64,000 nt of DNA from Cerina sp048266425 (GCA_048266425.1 JBLWZN010000005.1:1-64000); one strand, 5' to 3'; counted from the first letter of the stretch, positions 8,159-17,508 are shown. The notes: generated by a model from the letters alone, not told the origin. Program-made: numbers and translations.

Positions 8159-9901
8159 ATGAAACCGAAATCCGAAAGCAAAAAACGAAAACCAAGTATT
8201 TTTGGATTGTTAAAGCCATATTCCAAATTGGTAGGCCTATTGGTGCTGTTTGCGCTGCTCAGTAACGGACTCAACCTTTGGATTCCGAAAATTATCGGTA
8301 ATGGGATAGATGCCTATACCCATGGTAATTTTGCTTTTAGACCGCTGATCATCCAGTTTGTGATTGTAGTGGTCATTGTCTTTATTTTCACTTATTCCCA
8401 AAGTATAATCCAGACCTACACCTCCGAACGGGTGGCCAGGGACCTGCGTGCAAAACTATCGGACAAGATCGCCCAGCAGAGCTTTGCCTATATTGAAAAA
8501 GTAAACCCTTCAAAATTGCTCACAAATCTTACGGCCGATGTGGATTCTATCAAACTCTTTGTCTCCCAGGCCGTTGTTTCCATTGCCTCTTCCCTCTTTA
8601 TAATTATTGGGGCCAGCATCCTGCTTATGAGCATTGACTGGAAATTAGGGTTGGTGGTCATCTCAATTATTCCCATTATCGGTACCGTGTTTTTCCTGGT
8701 TTTGAGAAAGGTGCGAACCTTGTTCAAAGAGAGTCGGGCGGTTATAGATTGGCTCAATAAGATCATAACCGAAAGTATTTTGGGAGCAGCGTTGATCCGG
8801 GTCATCAATTCCCAACAACTGGAATATGATAAATTCCTGGAGGCCAATACCAGGGCCAAGGATTACGGACTGTCTATCCTGCGTTTGTTCGCGGGACTTA
8901 TACCTGTAATTATTTTTACGGCCAACATGGCCGGACTTGCCATCTTGCTGTTGGGAGGGCATTATGTGATTATCGACAGTATGACCTTGGGTGATTTTGC
9001 TGCCTTTAACAGTTATCTGGCACTTTTGATATTTCCGATATTGGTCATCGGATTTATGAGTAATATAATCGCCCAGGCCAGAGCGTCCTACGAGCGTATA
9101 AGTTCTGTCTTGGAGACCCCGGAGGTAGAACAAACGGGGTCGATTACCACTCCCATAAAAGGTGAAATAGACCTGAAGGGGATCAACCTTAGTTATGGTC
9201 AGAAACCTATATTGAAAAATATTTCGTTCAACGTTGCAGCTGGTTCTAGAACCGCTGTACTCGGGCCAACGGCGGCCGGGAAAAGCCAGTTGCTGTATTT
9301 GCTTACGGGACTTGTACCACCCGATTCGGGAACGATCAATTATGATAAACGGCCAATTTCCGATTACCGAACGGAAGGTTTTTACGAACAGGTTGGGTTT
9401 GTTTTTCAGGACAGTATCATATTCAACATGAGCATTCGGGAAAATATAGCCTTTAGCGATACGGTCACGGATACATCGTTGGCCAAGGCTTTGGAAACCG
9501 CCGAATTGCAATCCTTCCTAAAGGAGCTTCCGGATGGATTGGACACCATTGTTTCCGAGCGGGGATCGAGTTTGTCCGGGGGTCAAAAACAGCGCATTAT
9601 GTTGGCCCGGGCATTGGCCATAGACCCAAAGGTGCTTTTGCTCGATGATTTTACGGCTAGGGTAGACAACCATACCGAAAAAAAGATTTTGGGCAATATC
9701 AAAAAGAATTATCCCGATCTAACCCTGGTTTCCGTTACCCAAAAAATTGCGTCCGTCGCCGATTATGAGCAAATTATTTTGATTATGCAGGGCGAAATGA
9801 TCGCAAGCGGAACCCATCAAGAGCTGATGGACACGTGCCCAGAATACGTTCAAATATTCAACTCCCAACAAAGCACCAGCAATTATGAACTATCGGCTTA
9901 A
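8159..9901 (+). CDS. ABC exporter half-transporter, degenerate-site subunit
   Basis: 580-residue type-IV ABC exporter half: six-helix transmembrane domain (about 20-310) and ATP-binding domain (about 335-575). Walker A is GPTAAGKS (369-376), Q-loop Gln417, signature LSGGQ (472-476). The Walker B segment reads VLLLDD, so Asp497 replaces the catalytic Glu, and the H-loop residue is Gln528 in place of His. The gene overlaps the next exporter half by 17 bases, so translation is probably coupled and the pair forms a heterodimer. Its intact signature would complete the active site of the partner. The exported substrate (lipid, peptide or drug) cannot be deduced. Confidence 0.9.
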   Translation: MKPKSESKKRKPSIFGLLKPYSKLVGLLVLFALLSNGLNLWIPKIIGNGIDAYTHGNFAFRPLIIQFVIVVVIVFIFTYSQSIIQTYTSERVARDLRAKLSDKIAQQSFAYIEKVNPSKLLTNLTADVDSIKLFVSQAVVSIASSLFIIIGASILLMSIDWKLGLVVISIIPIIGTVFFLVLRKVRTLFKESRAVIDWLNKIITESILGAALIRVINSQQLEYDKFLEANTRAKDYGLSILRLFAGLIPVIIFTANMAGLAILLLGGHYVIIDSMTLGDFAAFNSYLALLIFPILVIGFMSNIIAQARASYERISSVLETPEVEQTGSITTPIKGEIDLKGINLSYGQKPILKNISFNVAAGSRTAVLGPTAAGKSQLLYLLTGLVPPDSGTINYDKRPISDYRTEGFYEQVGFVFQDSIIFNMSIRENIAFSDTVTDTSLAKALETAELQSFLKELPDGLDTIVSERGSSLSGGQKQRIMLARALAIDPKVLLLDDFTARVDNHTEKKILGNIKKNYPDLTLVSVTQKIASVADYEQIILIMQGEMIASGTHQELMDTCPEYVQIFNSQQSTSNYELSA

Positions 9902-11645
9902 CGAGCTTTTCGATCAGGAAAAAAAGGAATCTACCGTTGCCGGGCTCAAAAAATTGTTCCAGCTCATAGCCCATGAAAGGCGCAACCTAATCTTGGCCTT
10001 TACCGCCATCTTGGTCAATTCCTCCCTCAATTTGGTAGGCCCCTTGTTAATAGGTTATGCCATTGACCATTACGTGGTCACCAAACAATATCACGGATTA
10101 TTGGTTTTTTCGGGAATCCTTTTGGCCATGTATCTCGCCGCCTTGGTTACGAGCTATCTGCAAACCAAGTTGATGGGAAGCGTGGGCCAACGGATGTTGT
10201 ACACCCTGCGGAACGCCATCTTCAATAAGTTGCAGCAACTTCCCGTCGCATTTTTTAACCAGAACAAAACGGGCGACCTTATTTCCCGGGTCAATAACGA
10301 CACGGATAAGCTAAACCAATTCTTTTCCCAATCCCTAATGCAGTTTATCGGCAGTATTACTACCATGTTGGGCTCCGGTATTTTCCTCTTGATCATCAAC
10401 TACAAATTGGGCGCGGCAACACTTGTCCCAGCGCTGTTGATCTTAATTTTTACCTGGGGATTGTCACCTTGGATAAAACGAAAAAATGCAGCCAGCTTGC
10501 GAAGCTCGGGCAACATGAGTGCGGAGATTCAGGAGAGCCTCAATAATTTTAAGGTGATCATCGCCTTTAACCGGCGCGATTATTTTAAAAAGAGGTTCAG
10601 GGAAAGCAACGCTGAAAATTACAGGGCCTCCATTGGGGCCGGGTTGGCGAATACTATTTTTTTGCCCGTCTTTGGCTTCTTCTCCAGCCTTGCCCAGTTA
10701 ATTGTTCTTGCGTATGGTATATACCTGATAGCGGCAGGGGAATTCTCCATCGGTCTCTTGGTCAGTTATCTGGCCTATGCTACCAATTTCTATAACCCTT
10801 TGCGGCAATTGGCCTCTTTATGGTCCAGTTTTCAGGTGGCTATGGCGGGCTGGGATCGGATTTCCCAAATATTGAACCTGAAAACAGATTTGGTAACGGA
10901 AAGAAGTTCCAAGGAAACCGCTTCAAAATCTTTGCTGGAGTTTAGGGATGTCCATTTTGGCTACCCGGGCGGAAGGGAAATTTTGCACCATGTTAACCTG
11001 AATTTGGTAAGGGGGAAAACATATGCCCTTGTGGGGCCCACCGGAGGAGGAAAAACAACAACGGCCTCCCTGATGGCGCGGTTGTACGACCCCACCAAAG
11101 GAACGGTAATGTTGGATGGAAAAAATATAAAGTCGTACACCCCCGAAGAACGATCGCAAAGAATCGGGTTTATCCTGCAGGAGCCCTTTTTATTTACGGG
11201 TACCGTAAAGGAGAATATACTTTATGGCAATGAGGGCTATAAAGGGTATACCCCCGAACAACTGGTGACCTTGTTCCGCGATAAAGGTCTGGAAGAATTG
11301 CTTGGTATTTTTGATGATGGTTTGGAAACGCAGGTGCTTTCCGCGGGGAACAGTATTAGTTTGGGACAAAGGCAGGTCATCGCTTTTATCCGGGCCGTTT
11401 TGCGCAACCCCGATGTTCTTATTTTGGACGAGGCCACGGCCAATATCGATACGGTAACGGAGCAATTGTTGGATAAGATATTGAAGAAATTGCCTTCTAA
11501 AACCACCCTTATAATTATAGCCCACCGGTTGAATACCATTGAAAATGCAGATGAAATATTTTTTATAAACGAAGGTGAAGTAATTCCTGCCGGTTCTTTC
11601 AGTGAGGCGGTTTCCAAACTGATGGAAGGCAAAAGGGTGAGTTAA
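9885..11645 (+). CDS. ABC exporter half-transporter, catalytic subunit
   Basis: 586-residue partner of the preceding gene with the same architecture (membrane domain about 30-325, nucleotide-binding domain about 350-580). Walker A GPTGGGKT (384-391), Walker B VLILDE with catalytic Glu516, and H-loop His547 are all intact, but the signature is ISLGQ (491-495) instead of LSGGQ. The degenerate signature here and the degenerate Walker B/H-loop in the partner would fall in the same composite ATP site. The other site should be fully active. This is the known asymmetric pattern of TM287/288- and BmrCD-like exporters. Confidence 0.9.
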   Translation: MNYRLNELFDQEKKESTVAGLKKLFQLIAHERRNLILAFTAILVNSSLNLVGPLLIGYAIDHYVVTKQYHGLLVFSGILLAMYLAALVTSYLQTKLMGSVGQRMLYTLRNAIFNKLQQLPVAFFNQNKTGDLISRVNNDTDKLNQFFSQSLMQFIGSITTMLGSGIFLLIINYKLGAATLVPALLILIFTWGLSPWIKRKNAASLRSSGNMSAEIQESLNNFKVIIAFNRRDYFKKRFRESNAENYRASIGAGLANTIFLPVFGFFSSLAQLIVLAYGIYLIAAGEFSIGLLVSYLAYATNFYNPLRQLASLWSSFQVAMAGWDRISQILNLKTDLVTERSSKETASKSLLEFRDVHFGYPGGREILHHVNLNLVRGKTYALVGPTGGGKTTTASLMARLYDPTKGTVMLDGKNIKSYTPEERSQRIGFILQEPFLFTGTVKENILYGNEGYKGYTPEQLVTLFRDKGLEELLGIFDDGLETQVLSAGNSISLGQRQVIAFIRAVLRNPDVLILDEATANIDTVTEQLLDKILKKLPSKTTLIIIAHRLNTIENADEIFFINEGEVIPAGSFSEAVSKLMEGKRVS

Positions 11646-11697
11646 GGCCCCAAAAATGGGTTCTAGTTAATATAGTCTCAATACCTGCTAATATCCG

Positions 11698-11730
11698 TTT
11701 AACCGGATTCTATTTAATGTGGTAATTTTG
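11698..11730 (+). promoter_or_regulatory. Promoter of the hydroxyproline gene cluster
   Basis: TTTA at 11698-11701, a 21-base spacer and TAATTTTG at 11723-11730 match the Bacteroidota vegetative promoter (TTTG, 17-23 bases, TAnnTTTG) apart from one base in the -33 box. The start of transcription would fall near 11737, about 20 bases upstream of the deaminase ATG. Confidence 0.5.
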
Positions 11731-11756
11731 TAACTTAATTTTTAAGATTTACTGAT

Positions 11757-12674
11757 ATGCAAATAGATTGGAAAGGTGTGATGCCAGCGGTAACCACTAA
11801 ATTCGCACAAGATGACAAGCTGGACATGGATATGTTCGAGGTTAATATAAACGCCCAATTGGAGGCTGGGGTCAATGGGATAATTCTTGGTGGAACCTTG
11901 GGAGAGGCAAGCACCCTAACGGACGATGAAAAGAAGGCCTTGGTCGTGACAACGGTAGATTTGGTAAAGGGAAGTGTCCCTGTAATTATCAATATAGCGG
12001 AACAGACCACAAAAGGGGCCATTGAAGCGGCCAATAAGGCTGAAAAGTACGGGGCAAGCGGACTAATGATGCTGCCTCCCATGAGGTATAAGTCTACCGA
12101 TCGTGAAACGGTGACCTATTACAGCGAAGTGGCCAAAAGCACGGGCCTTCCCATTATGGTCTATAACAACCCTGTAGATTATGGCATTGAAGTGACCCAC
12201 GATATGTTCGAGGAACTTTTAAAGTACGACAATATCCAGGCGGTGAAGGATTCTACCCGGGATATTTCCAATATAACCCGTTTTAGAAACCGTTTTGGCA
12301 ATCGGCTAAGCGTATTTACAGGTGTAGATACCCTGGGGATGGAAAGTATACTGATGGGTGCAGATGGTTGGGTTGCCGGTCTGGTATGTGCCTTTCCAGC
12401 GGAGACCGTAGCGGTATATGAACTGGCGAAGGCGGGTCGTATCCAAGAAGCATTGGAGATTTATAGATGGTTTTTGCCTATATTGGAGCTGGATATAAGC
12501 CCCCAACTGGTGCAGAACATTAAATTGGCCGAAGTTGCCACGGGAATCGGGACGGAGCAGGTAAGGGCACCAAGGCTTCCTTTGCAGGGTGATGAAAGAA
12601 AACGCGTACTTCAAATTCTGGAGACCGGTCTAAAATCAAGACCAAAACTTCCAAATTATAAAGTACTGGCATAG
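11757..12674 (+). CDS. DapA-family lyase, probable hydroxyproline-pathway deaminase
   Basis: 305-residue (beta/alpha)8 aldolase-fold protein of the dihydrodipicolinate synthase / N-acetylneuraminate lyase family. The Schiff-base Lys164 (AVKDSTRD), Tyr136 (MVYNNP) and the GGTLGE motif at 45-50 (family GTTGE) are visible. With a hydroxyproline epimerase and a semialdehyde dehydrogenase directly downstream, it is best read as 1-pyrroline-4-hydroxy-2-carboxylate deaminase, which gives alpha-ketoglutarate semialdehyde and ammonia. That specificity is inferred from context; sequence alone cannot exclude another aldolase or a true DapA. Confidence 0.75.
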   Translation: MQIDWKGVMPAVTTKFAQDDKLDMDMFEVNINAQLEAGVNGIILGGTLGEASTLTDDEKKALVVTTVDLVKGSVPVIINIAEQTTKGAIEAANKAEKYGASGLMMLPPMRYKSTDRETVTYYSEVAKSTGLPIMVYNNPVDYGIEVTHDMFEELLKYDNIQAVKDSTRDISNITRFRNRFGNRLSVFTGVDTLGMESILMGADGWVAGLVCAFPAETVAVYELAKAGRIQEALEIYRWFLPILELDISPQLVQNIKLAEVATGIGTEQVRAPRLPLQGDERKRVLQILETGLKSRPKLPNYKVLA

Positions 12675-12854
12675 AAACGCGTACCAATTAGAAGATTCCC
12701 CGTTGCCCGCCCGATCCGTTCGGACGCGCACTCGGGGTTTATGGTTTACCTGGCCTAGGTGAGGTTAAAACCGCCAAAGTTGGCCGTTATGGGTAAGGAA
12801 AAATATATAATTTCTTGATTTTTTTATTAAGTATAAAACAGAAAAGTACAAAAG
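12675..12854 (+). other. Spacer with hairpins inside the hydroxyproline cluster
   Basis: The 180 bases between the deaminase and dehydrogenase contain a CCCCG...CGGGG stem (about 12698-12738) with an internal CCGTTCGG stem-loop, then AT-rich sequence up to the next ATG. It could be a processing or partial termination site. I see no second promoter of the TAnnTTTG type. Confidence 0.35.
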
Positions 12855-14438
12855 ATGATAACTGGAAAAAACTTTATTGGAGAAAAAGCTTCGGCAATTG
12901 GAGCTCAAACATATAGAACCTTTGACCCAAAGAAGAACAGTGAAACCCAATGGACTTTTCACGAGGCAACTCCTGAGGAAATTGATTTGGCGGTAAAAAA
13001 AGCAGCGGGTGCCTTTAAAATTTATAAAGGAATTTCGGGAAAGGATAAGGCAAAATTCCTTAGGGCCATTGCCGAGGAGATCGAAGCCTTGGGACAACCC
13101 TTGATAGAGGCTTATGTGACGGAATCGGGACTTCCCGAAGGAAGGGCCAACGGGGAGCGCGGCAGGACCATGGGTCAGTTGCGGGCCTTTGCCGATCAGC
13201 TGGAGGAAGGTTCTTGGGTAGATGCAACCATTGATACGGCCCAACCGGACAGGAACCCGTTGCCGAAATCGGATATTAGAAAAATGCTGGAGCCCTTGGG
13301 GCCTGTGGCCATATTTGGTGCCAGTAATTTTCCGTTTGCCTTTTCAACGGCTGGTGGTGATACTGCAAGTGCCCTGGCGGCCGGTTGTCCGGTGATCGTA
13401 AAAAGCCATCCCATGCATGCAGGTACAGGGGAACTGGTGAGCTTGGCCATTATTCGGGCCGCAAAAAGGACTGGGATGCCGGATGGGGTGTTTTCTAACC
13501 TGAACAGCAGCGGGATCGAAGTGGGCCAACAATTGGTCATGCATCCGCAGATAAAAGGGGTTGGATTTACGGGCAGCATTCGAGGAGGGATGGCACTGTA
13601 CAGGTTGGCCAATGAAAGACCCGAACCGATCCCTGTTTTTGCCGAGATGGGGAGTATAAATCCTGTTGTGGCCCTGCCATCCGCTTTAGAGGAAAAAGGG
13701 GATTATTGGGCGGCCCAATACGCGGGCTCCATTACCCTTGGTGCCGGGCAGTTCTGTACCAATCCAGGACTGATTTTGGGTATAAAAGGCAAGCCATTGG
13801 ACAATTTTGTAACGAAACTGGGAGAGGAAATTATCAAGATCGCCCCTAGTGCCATGCTTCATCCCAATATCCACAAAGGGTATGAACAAGGAAAAAAGGA
13901 ACTTTCTTCCCAAAGCGAAACGGCCATCGTTGCATCCTATGATGGGGATTCCCCATCCAATTATGGCAAGCAAAAAGTATTGACCGTCAGTGGTTCCGAT
14001 TTTTTAAAGAACACCGTTTTGCACAGGGAAGTTTTTGGTCCCTTTTCTTTGGTGGTACAGTGCAAGGATGATAAGGAATTGGAAAAAATCCTTTCCCATT
14101 TGGAAGGTCAATTAACAGGAACCGTTTTAGGTAATGCGAAGGAACTGGGGAAATACGGTGTTATTGTCGACGCCCTAAAAAGTCGTGTAGGTAGAATCAT
14201 CTTTAACGGTGTGCCAACCGGGGTTGAGGTGTGCCCTTCCATGCAGCACGGCGGTCCTTTTCCGGCCTCTACGGACAGTAGATTTACCTCTGTCGGCATT
14301 TCGGCTATTAAAAGGTGGGTACGGCCCGTTTCCTATCAGGATTGGCCCCATGAACTTTTGCCCGCTGCCCTAAAGAATGACAACCCCTTAGGTATCATGC
14401 GGCTCGTAAATAGTGTTTATACCGATAAAAAGATATAA
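12855..14438 (+). CDS. Alpha-ketoglutarate semialdehyde dehydrogenase
   Basis: 527-residue aldehyde dehydrogenase, NAD(P)-dependent, oxidising an aldehyde to the acid. Catalytic Cys301 lies in GAGQFCTNPG and general-base Glu264 in FAEMGSINP; the nucleotide-binding FGASNFPFAFS segment is at 154-164. The QFCTNPG active site and the long chain are typical of the 2,5-dioxovalerate (alpha-ketoglutarate semialdehyde) dehydrogenase subgroup. Its place between a DapA-type deaminase and hydroxyproline epimerase supports the last step of hydroxyproline breakdown, delivering 2-oxoglutarate to the TCA cycle. Cytoplasmic; no signal peptide. Confidence 0.85.
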   Translation: MITGKNFIGEKASAIGAQTYRTFDPKKNSETQWTFHEATPEEIDLAVKKAAGAFKIYKGISGKDKAKFLRAIAEEIEALGQPLIEAYVTESGLPEGRANGERGRTMGQLRAFADQLEEGSWVDATIDTAQPDRNPLPKSDIRKMLEPLGPVAIFGASNFPFAFSTAGGDTASALAAGCPVIVKSHPMHAGTGELVSLAIIRAAKRTGMPDGVFSNLNSSGIEVGQQLVMHPQIKGVGFTGSIRGGMALYRLANERPEPIPVFAEMGSINPVVALPSALEEKGDYWAAQYAGSITLGAGQFCTNPGLILGIKGKPLDNFVTKLGEEIIKIAPSAMLHPNIHKGYEQGKKELSSQSETAIVASYDGDSPSNYGKQKVLTVSGSDFLKNTVLHREVFGPFSLVVQCKDDKELEKILSHLEGQLTGTVLGNAKELGKYGVIVDALKSRVGRIIFNGVPTGVEVCPSMQHGGPFPASTDSRFTSVGISAIKRWVRPVSYQDWPHELLPAALKNDNPLGIMRLVNSVYTDKKI

Positions 14439-14453
14439 CAGCCTTTCAAAACG

Positions 14454-15461
14454 ATGGCGAGAAAAACATTTTTTTGCGTGGATGCCCATACTTGTGGGAA
14501 TCCGGTACGGGTGGTCGCAGGGGGTGGACCCGATCTGACCGGGGCAAATATGAGCGAAAAGCGACAGCATTTTCTACGGGAGTTCGATTGGATCCGCAAG
14601 GGCTTGATGTTCGAACCAAGGGGGCACGATATGATGAGCGGAAGCATCCTTTACCCGCCATCGGACCCCGCAAATGATTTCGGAATTCTTTTTATAGAGA
14701 CCAGTGGCTGTCTGCCCATGTGCGGACATGGGACAATTGGCACCGTTACCATTGCCATTGAGGAGGGACTGGTAGTGCCCAAAACTCCTGGGAAAATTCG
14801 GATGGAGGCCCCGGCCGGTCTGGTGGAAATAGAATACGGGCAAACCGGTAACAAGGTAGATTGGGTAAGATTGACCAACGTAAAATCCTATTTGGCGGCA
14901 AAAGACCTTACGGTCGACAGTTCCGATTTGGGCGAGCTCGTCTTTGATGTCGCCTATGGCGGAAATTTTTATGCCATCGTAGATCCCCAAAAGAATTTTT
15001 CAGGCATACAGGATTTTTCGGCCACTAAGTTGATACAGTTCAGTCAGGAACTACGCCAAAAAATTAATGTAAAGTACCCGGATCGCTTCATCCATCCAGA
15101 AAATGATACCATCCGCAATGTGAGCCATATGCTTTGGACCGGAAATACCATTTCTCCGGATGCCACGGCCAGAAACGCCGTGTTTTATGGGGATAAGGCT
15201 ATAGATCGTTCTCCCTGTGGTACGGGCACCTCGGCCAGGATGGCACAATGGCATGCCCAAGGAAAACTGAAAATGGGAAAAGAGTTTATCCATGAAAGTT
15301 TTATAGGATCCCAATTTATAGGCAGGATAGTGGAAGAGACCACGTTGGCAGGAACTCCCGCCATAGTCCCAAGTATCCAAGGCTGGGCCAAGGTCTACGG
15401 TTACAACAATATTATCATAGATGATGATGACCCTTATGCCAATGGGTTTCAGGTGATATAA
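14454..15461 (+). CDS. 4-hydroxyproline epimerase (proline racemase family)
   Basis: 335-residue proline racemase-family enzyme. Both catalytic cysteines are present: Cys90 in MCGHGTIG and Cys255 in DRSPCGTGTS, which argues for an epimerase/racemase and against the related trans-3-hydroxyproline dehydratase, which has Thr at the second site. It should convert trans-4-hydroxy-L-proline to cis-4-hydroxy-D-proline, the entry step of the pathway. It starts 15 bases after the dehydrogenase stop, so the two are co-transcribed. The enzyme for the next step, a FAD-dependent D-hydroxyproline oxidase, is not encoded in this window. Confidence 0.85.
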   Translation: MARKTFFCVDAHTCGNPVRVVAGGGPDLTGANMSEKRQHFLREFDWIRKGLMFEPRGHDMMSGSILYPPSDPANDFGILFIETSGCLPMCGHGTIGTVTIAIEEGLVVPKTPGKIRMEAPAGLVEIEYGQTGNKVDWVRLTNVKSYLAAKDLTVDSSDLGELVFDVAYGGNFYAIVDPQKNFSGIQDFSATKLIQFSQELRQKINVKYPDRFIHPENDTIRNVSHMLWTGNTISPDATARNAVFYGDKAIDRSPCGTGTSARMAQWHAQGKLKMGKEFIHESFIGSQFIGRIVEETTLAGTPAIVPSIQGWAKVYGYNNIIIDDDDPYANGFQVI

Positions 15462-15499
15462 ATCCAATCGAAGTAATTCATCCCCAGATTTGGGTTTAA

Positions 15500-15592
15500 A
15501 AAATGTCACCCTGAGCGCCCGCCTGACAAAATCGGGCATCTTACCGAAGTAAGAGCTTGAGTTTGGGATTCCCGACTTCGCGGGAATTAATC
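15500..15592. repeat. Intergenic palindromic repeats between converging genes
   Basis: The gap between the epimerase and the MutS-like gene holds a GTCACCCTGAGCGC segment (about 15505-15518), a GCCCG...CGGGC stem and a perfect palindromic core ATTCCCG-ACTTCG-CGGGAAT (15569-15588). A close relative of that core, with GCCTTCG in the centre, occurs at about 28493-28512. The latter stem overlaps the stop-codon end of the minus-strand gene and may act as a bidirectional terminator. Confidence 0.55.
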
Positions 15593-17365
15593 CACGATCC
15601 CCATCTTCTTCAATAAAAATGAAGCATTCATGTTTTGGCAGATACCTTCTTTAAAGGTATAGTCGAAATGGAGTTCGTTGTCTACGATTTCAGCATCAAA
15701 GTAATGGTTTTTCACTTGGGGAAGTTCTTCCGCTACCTCGCATAGACTTAGATCATGGGTGGCGATAAGTCCGGTGGATTTGGAACCTATTAGTTTTTCC
15801 ACAAATTTGCGGGATCCAATGGCCTTGTCCGTGCTATTGGTGCCCTTTAGAATTTCATCGAGCACAATAAAATAACGGTCGTTTTGTATTTCGTCCACGA
15901 TGAATTTCAAACGTTTCAATTCGGAAAAAAAGTAGGATTCATCATCGGTCAAGGAATCGGTAGTGCGCATGCTTGTGATTAATTTGATAGGGCTGTATTC
16001 AACCTCCTCGGCACAAACGGGAAGTCCCATATTGGCCATAACGATCTGTAGGGAAACGGTACGCAAAAAGGTGCTTTTCCCCGCCATGTTGGCTCCTGTT
16101 ATTATAAAAAATTGTTCCTTGTTTATCTGGATATTGTTTAAAACACTTTTTTTGGGATCCAACAAGGGGTGGCCCGATCGGGTCGATTTGATTACCGTGT
16201 TGCCGTCTGTCAACACCGGAAAGGAATATTCGGGATGGTTAAAGGCAAAGTTTCCCAAACTGTTGTAGGCATCAAAAAAAGCGATCGTATCGAACCATTG
16301 TTCCAGGTCATTGCCATACGTATGGATCCACTGCTCCAGCCTAAAACATTGGCGCAGGTCCCACAAAAGAAAGGCATTGCCAATAAATCCAAAAACCATA
16401 TTGTTGCGTTGATCTAGGGCATCTAGAATTTTCGAAAACTCTTTGACAACCGTGGAGACCTTCCTTTTCTTGTGAAGAATCCGGTTCTTGTGCAAGTTGA
16501 GCAGCCTGGATGTAAATTGGGTCTCCTCAATCTGAAAGATCAATTTTTGGTACTGACGGAAGGTATTGCGTATCCCATCGGTGTCCGATGAAACTTTATT
16601 GACGTGTTTCACATAGATCCCCGAAATACCCAGACCAATAACTAGCCAAATAACCAGGGCCGAACCGGGTAAAGCATCCGTAAAGTACCCAATAACGACT
16701 CCAAGGGAAAGAATGGAGAATAGGCTGGGAAACCATTTCATGATTTTGGGAACAAAGGATACGTAGTTCTGCGCCCAATGTACGATTGCTTGTGTAGATA
16801 CAGATAGCTCGACTTTGACTAAATTGGCCAAAGCTGAAAATTCTTGTCGCCATTCTGGCAGTTTGCCCAGTTCCTGTATGGCTTCTTGCTTTCCGATAAT
16901 ATTTTCTGTCGAATTTTCGGTAAATAGAAAAGCCAAGGTTTCGCTTCCCTGGCCTAAGGCCGTTCGGTTGAGGTATTGGTAAAAGGAGCCATTGCCGAAC
17001 AGGTCGATGTCCTGGCTAAAAAAATGCAGGGGATCTTTAAATTCATTTCCCTTGGGTAGGTGGTGGAAATTTCGATTTAGTACATCAATTTCAGTTTTAT
17101 TGATATTGATCAGGACCAGGAGCTTATCTCGCCGGTACTGCAGGTCGGAATGGCGTGAAACCAAAAAGAGAAAGATAATTAGGGTCGCAATTCCGATTCC
17201 CAGCATCCATTTTGTATTTCCCATCGCCATATAAATTCCGAATACCGCGATAAAAAAAGTGGTCAATCTCATCATACTTGAACTCCATAGCTGGTTTTTC
17301 ACCTTTTCCAATTGGGCTTCGTACTTTGTGATATTGGTATTGTAAAAAACAAAAAGGGAGTCCAT
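15587..17365 (-). CDS. Membrane-anchored MutS-like ATPase
   Basis: 592 residues. The C-terminal third is a clear MutS domain V ATPase: Walker A GANMAGKST at 424-432, the TTDSLTDDESYFFSEL segment at 468-483, Walker B FIVLDEILKGTNS near 499-511 and ATHD at 535-538. The mismatch-recognition domain I (Phe-X-Glu) of true MutS is absent. Instead there are four strongly hydrophobic segments, about 33-50, 53-70, 213-231 and 234-251, arranged as two hairpins. It is therefore a MutS-family protein probably held in the inner membrane, and a role in mismatch repair is doubtful. The start is well placed 28 bases after a TATATTTG promoter box. Confidence 0.85.
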   Translation of the reverse strand: MDSLFVFYNTNITKYEAQLEKVKNQLWSSSMMRLTTFFIAVFGIYMAMGNTKWMLGIGIATLIIFLFLVSRHSDLQYRRDKLLVLININKTEIDVLNRNFHHLPKGNEFKDPLHFFSQDIDLFGNGSFYQYLNRTALGQGSETLAFLFTENSTENIIGKQEAIQELGKLPEWRQEFSALANLVKVELSVSTQAIVHWAQNYVSFVPKIMKWFPSLFSILSLGVVIGYFTDALPGSALVIWLVIGLGISGIYVKHVNKVSSDTDGIRNTFRQYQKLIFQIEETQFTSRLLNLHKNRILHKKRKVSTVVKEFSKILDALDQRNNMVFGFIGNAFLLWDLRQCFRLEQWIHTYGNDLEQWFDTIAFFDAYNSLGNFAFNHPEYSFPVLTDGNTVIKSTRSGHPLLDPKKSVLNNIQINKEQFFIITGANMAGKSTFLRTVSLQIVMANMGLPVCAEEVEYSPIKLITSMRTTDSLTDDESYFFSELKRLKFIVDEIQNDRYFIVLDEILKGTNSTDKAIGSRKFVEKLIGSKSTGLIATHDLSLCEVAEELPQVKNHYFDAEIVDNELHFDYTFKEGICQNMNASFLLKKMGIVD

Positions 17366-17392
17366 GTATGGGGGTTGAATAGTTTAAGACGG

Positions 17393-17400
17393 CAAATATA
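17393..17400 (-). promoter_or_regulatory. -7 promoter box for the MutS-like gene
   Basis: On the minus strand TATATTTG matches the Bacteroidota -7 consensus and lies 27 bases upstream of the ATG. A good -33 TTTG is not visible at the usual distance. Confidence 0.4.
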
Positions 17401-17508
17401 TTAATATCACTTAAGAAAATAGAGCATAGACAATAGGGAAAAGACGCTAGATGCTGGAATCTTGAGTCTAGACATTGCTTTCCTAAAACCCAAACTTGCA
17501 CTTGCTCT

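Noticed and set aside
8663..9511. Long open frame on the minus strand inside the first ABC exporter gene
   Set aside because: It lies opposite a complete ABC transporter gene, has no domain and a composition explained by the codon use of the sense gene.
11757..12674. Lysine-pathway DapA
   Set aside because: The neighbours are hydroxyproline catabolic enzymes and no other lysine or peptidoglycan gene is near; the DapA-family deaminase role fits better, although not proven.
15587..17365. Classical mismatch-repair MutS
   Set aside because: Too short, no mismatch-recognition domain, and membrane helices in place of the DNA-binding core.
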